Shown one piece after another: positions 62,796 to 64,000 of a stretch of DNA of 64,000 nucleotides (within the stretch, counting starts at the first letter, position 1; each line of letters begins with the position of its first letter). Source of the DNA: Psoroptes ovis (taxonomy: Eukaryota; Arthropoda; Arachnida; Sarcoptiformes; Psoroptidae); NCBI GenBank assembly GCA_002943765.1, contig PQWQ01000010.1, positions 622,501 through 686,500 on the forward strand, read 5' to 3'. The position numbers and the translations under genes were made by a program. The notes beneath the pieces are model-generated. The model saw only the letters and a list, made by a program, of their open reading frames with translations. It was not told the DNA's origin and made no database searches.

Positions 62796-62876
62796 TTAGG
62801 CTGTCCCATAAGTTCTTGCCGTTTTTCGAATGAAAAAAAAATTTAAAAAATGGCAAGAACTTATGGGACAACCTAA
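62796..62876. mobile_element. mariner-type palindromic MITE, group A (short-loop variant)
   Basis: Left TTAGGCTGTCCCATAAGTTC, right GAACTTATGGGACAACCTAA, 81 bp. The loop GTTTTTCGAATGAAAAAA matches the copy at 48229. The left flank is CA rather than TA. Confidence 0.94.
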
Positions 62877-64000
62877 TAATTTTTCCATTTGAATTTGATT
62901 CGATTTGACTTTTTTTTTCTTTTGGTTCAAAAAAAGCGAAAAATTGATAATGAAAATTGAATTTAAGAAAGAAAATATATGAATGGAAAATGTTTGAATT
63001 GAAAATGAATTAATATAAATTAAATGTTTTTAGAAATTTGAAATGTAAATTGAATTTTTGAATTTTTGAAATTTTCAAATATTTCCCAAAGCTTAGAACC
63101 TTTTAATTTGATTAGTATATTTTCATTTAATTCCTCAAGTTTTCTAGAAAAAGGGTTGATTCAAAGGTTATAGTTGGTCATGTCCAGCATATGTAATATT
63201 TACATATGTAATATATCTGTGATCCCTTGGCGTGCGTTTGTTGTTTGCTTTTTGTTGAAAAATTCAATGATAAATTTTGAATAAATTATCGAAGAAAGAA
63301 TAATAGCCTTAATAATTAAGATTTCAGATATGTTTTATCATATTTTTATAGCCATTTGATTCAGTATATCTCGATTATTAAGAATAATATTCATTCAAGG
63401 AGCTATCGAAAGTTCAATTTTGAAAATTTGAAAAATTTCATATTGAAAACTGATGAAATTTAAATTTTACTCTTAACACTCGTTCACCCTCACCCTTTAT
63501 TCCTCCAACTCTTCACTGAAATAATATAATTCAAATTTAAAATACTCCAGATGGTTTCTCAAAGAAGTTTTGAATTGATATGAGAAATGAATTCCGCGAT
63601 TCTCGTTGAAATAATATTCATTTATATTTATGTTTTAATTTATTCCTTTATATTTGTTAGAATACTTAATATTATTTATAATGACAATGAAAGTGATGAT
63701 GATCATTGTGAAAATAAATCCAGATTTAAGCATCTTGGTGAAAATTTTCCCCATATTGTTTTCGTGTTCGTATTAGAAAAATACCATGAGATCCAAGCTC
63801 ATGGCGGGTCCTATGGAAGATCATGTGTGTTGCCATGTTTATTTTGAGATTTTAAATTTTTTAAAATTTTAAATTCAAATAAATTAAATTAAATCAAATT
63901 AAATCAAATCAAATAAATGAATGTTTGAATGAATGAGTTTTATTCATTTCATTCAATTTTCAATGGTAAAAGAACAAAGATAATCAAATTTAATTCAAAT

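Larger units (their letters stand above)
41554..64000. other. 22-kb gene-poor, MITE-dense region
   Basis: No recognisable protein, tRNA, rRNA or snRNA. It may be one long intron of the gene starting at 41250 or plain intergenic DNA. It contains 15 of the 25 MITEs found, a GC-richer island at 41708-41880, and hairpins at 46370-46409 and 57266-57310. The open frames listed by length (for example 63587-63847) have skewed composition and no domain. The sequence is rich in short overlapping AATTTTC/GAAAATT and TTGAAT/ATTCAA words. Confidence 0.55.

Noticed and set aside
63587..63847. 86-codon frame near the right edge
   Set aside because: AT-driven hydrophobic composition with no recognisable motif; no support beyond length.
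1..64000. CRISPR array, operons, ribosome binding sites
   Set aside because: The sequence is nuclear eukaryotic (spliced genes); the many repeats are dispersed MITEs and microsatellites, with no regularly spaced unit.

Overview
The window is eukaryotic nuclear DNA, very AT-rich, full of (ATC/ATG)n and (CAA)n microsatellites. Introns are short (mostly 54-85 bp, GT-AG), and the proteins carry long Asn/Asp/Ser/His runs. Prp8, iPLA2-beta, VPS26C, MTCH2, USP36 and MELK homologues all look animal. AT-richness, tiny introns, homopolymeric protein runs and palindromic mariner-type MITEs together suggest an arthropod, and a small-genome mite (Astigmata, for example a dust or parasitic mite) fits best. 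The organism is inference; no species marker was identified.

Layout. 1-419: 3' end of an unidentified low-complexity gene on +. 3085-6592 (-): USP36/42-like deubiquitinase in nine exons. 7241-8363 (+): VPS26C (DSCR3). 8477-9453 (-): tail-anchored membrin/GOSR2-like protein. 10056-12817 (-): calcium-independent phospholipase A2 (PLA2G6 type). 13433-13505 (+): tRNA-Met(CAT). 13700-14779 (+): MTCH2-like carrier. 14950-22737 (-): PRP8, the spliceosome core protein, with one base missing near its N-terminus. 30579-32838 (+): MELK-like kinase. 41250-41553 (+): a probable first coding exon ending in a good donor. The rest (22.8-30.6 kb and almost all of 32.9-64 kb) has no recognisable gene and is either intergenic or long-intron DNA.

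The non-genic part is seeded with at least 25 copies of an ~80-bp palindromic element that begins TTAGGTTGTCC and ends GGACAACCTAA, often flanked by TA. This is the architecture of mariner-derived MITEs such as human MADE1. They fall into three sequence groups (A, B, C, described in the features), and no transposase gene is present. Several unrelated perfect or near-perfect hairpins also occur.

The recognisable genes are housekeeping ones (splicing, ubiquitin removal, endosomal and ER-Golgi traffic, phospholipid and mitochondrial membrane functions) and form no functional operon. They do share regulatory space: USP36/VPS26C and iPLA2/tRNA-MTCH2 are divergent pairs. VPS26C/membrin and MTCH2/PRP8 are tightly convergent pairs whose poly(A) signals sit so close, or are interlocked, that the transcripts should overlap.
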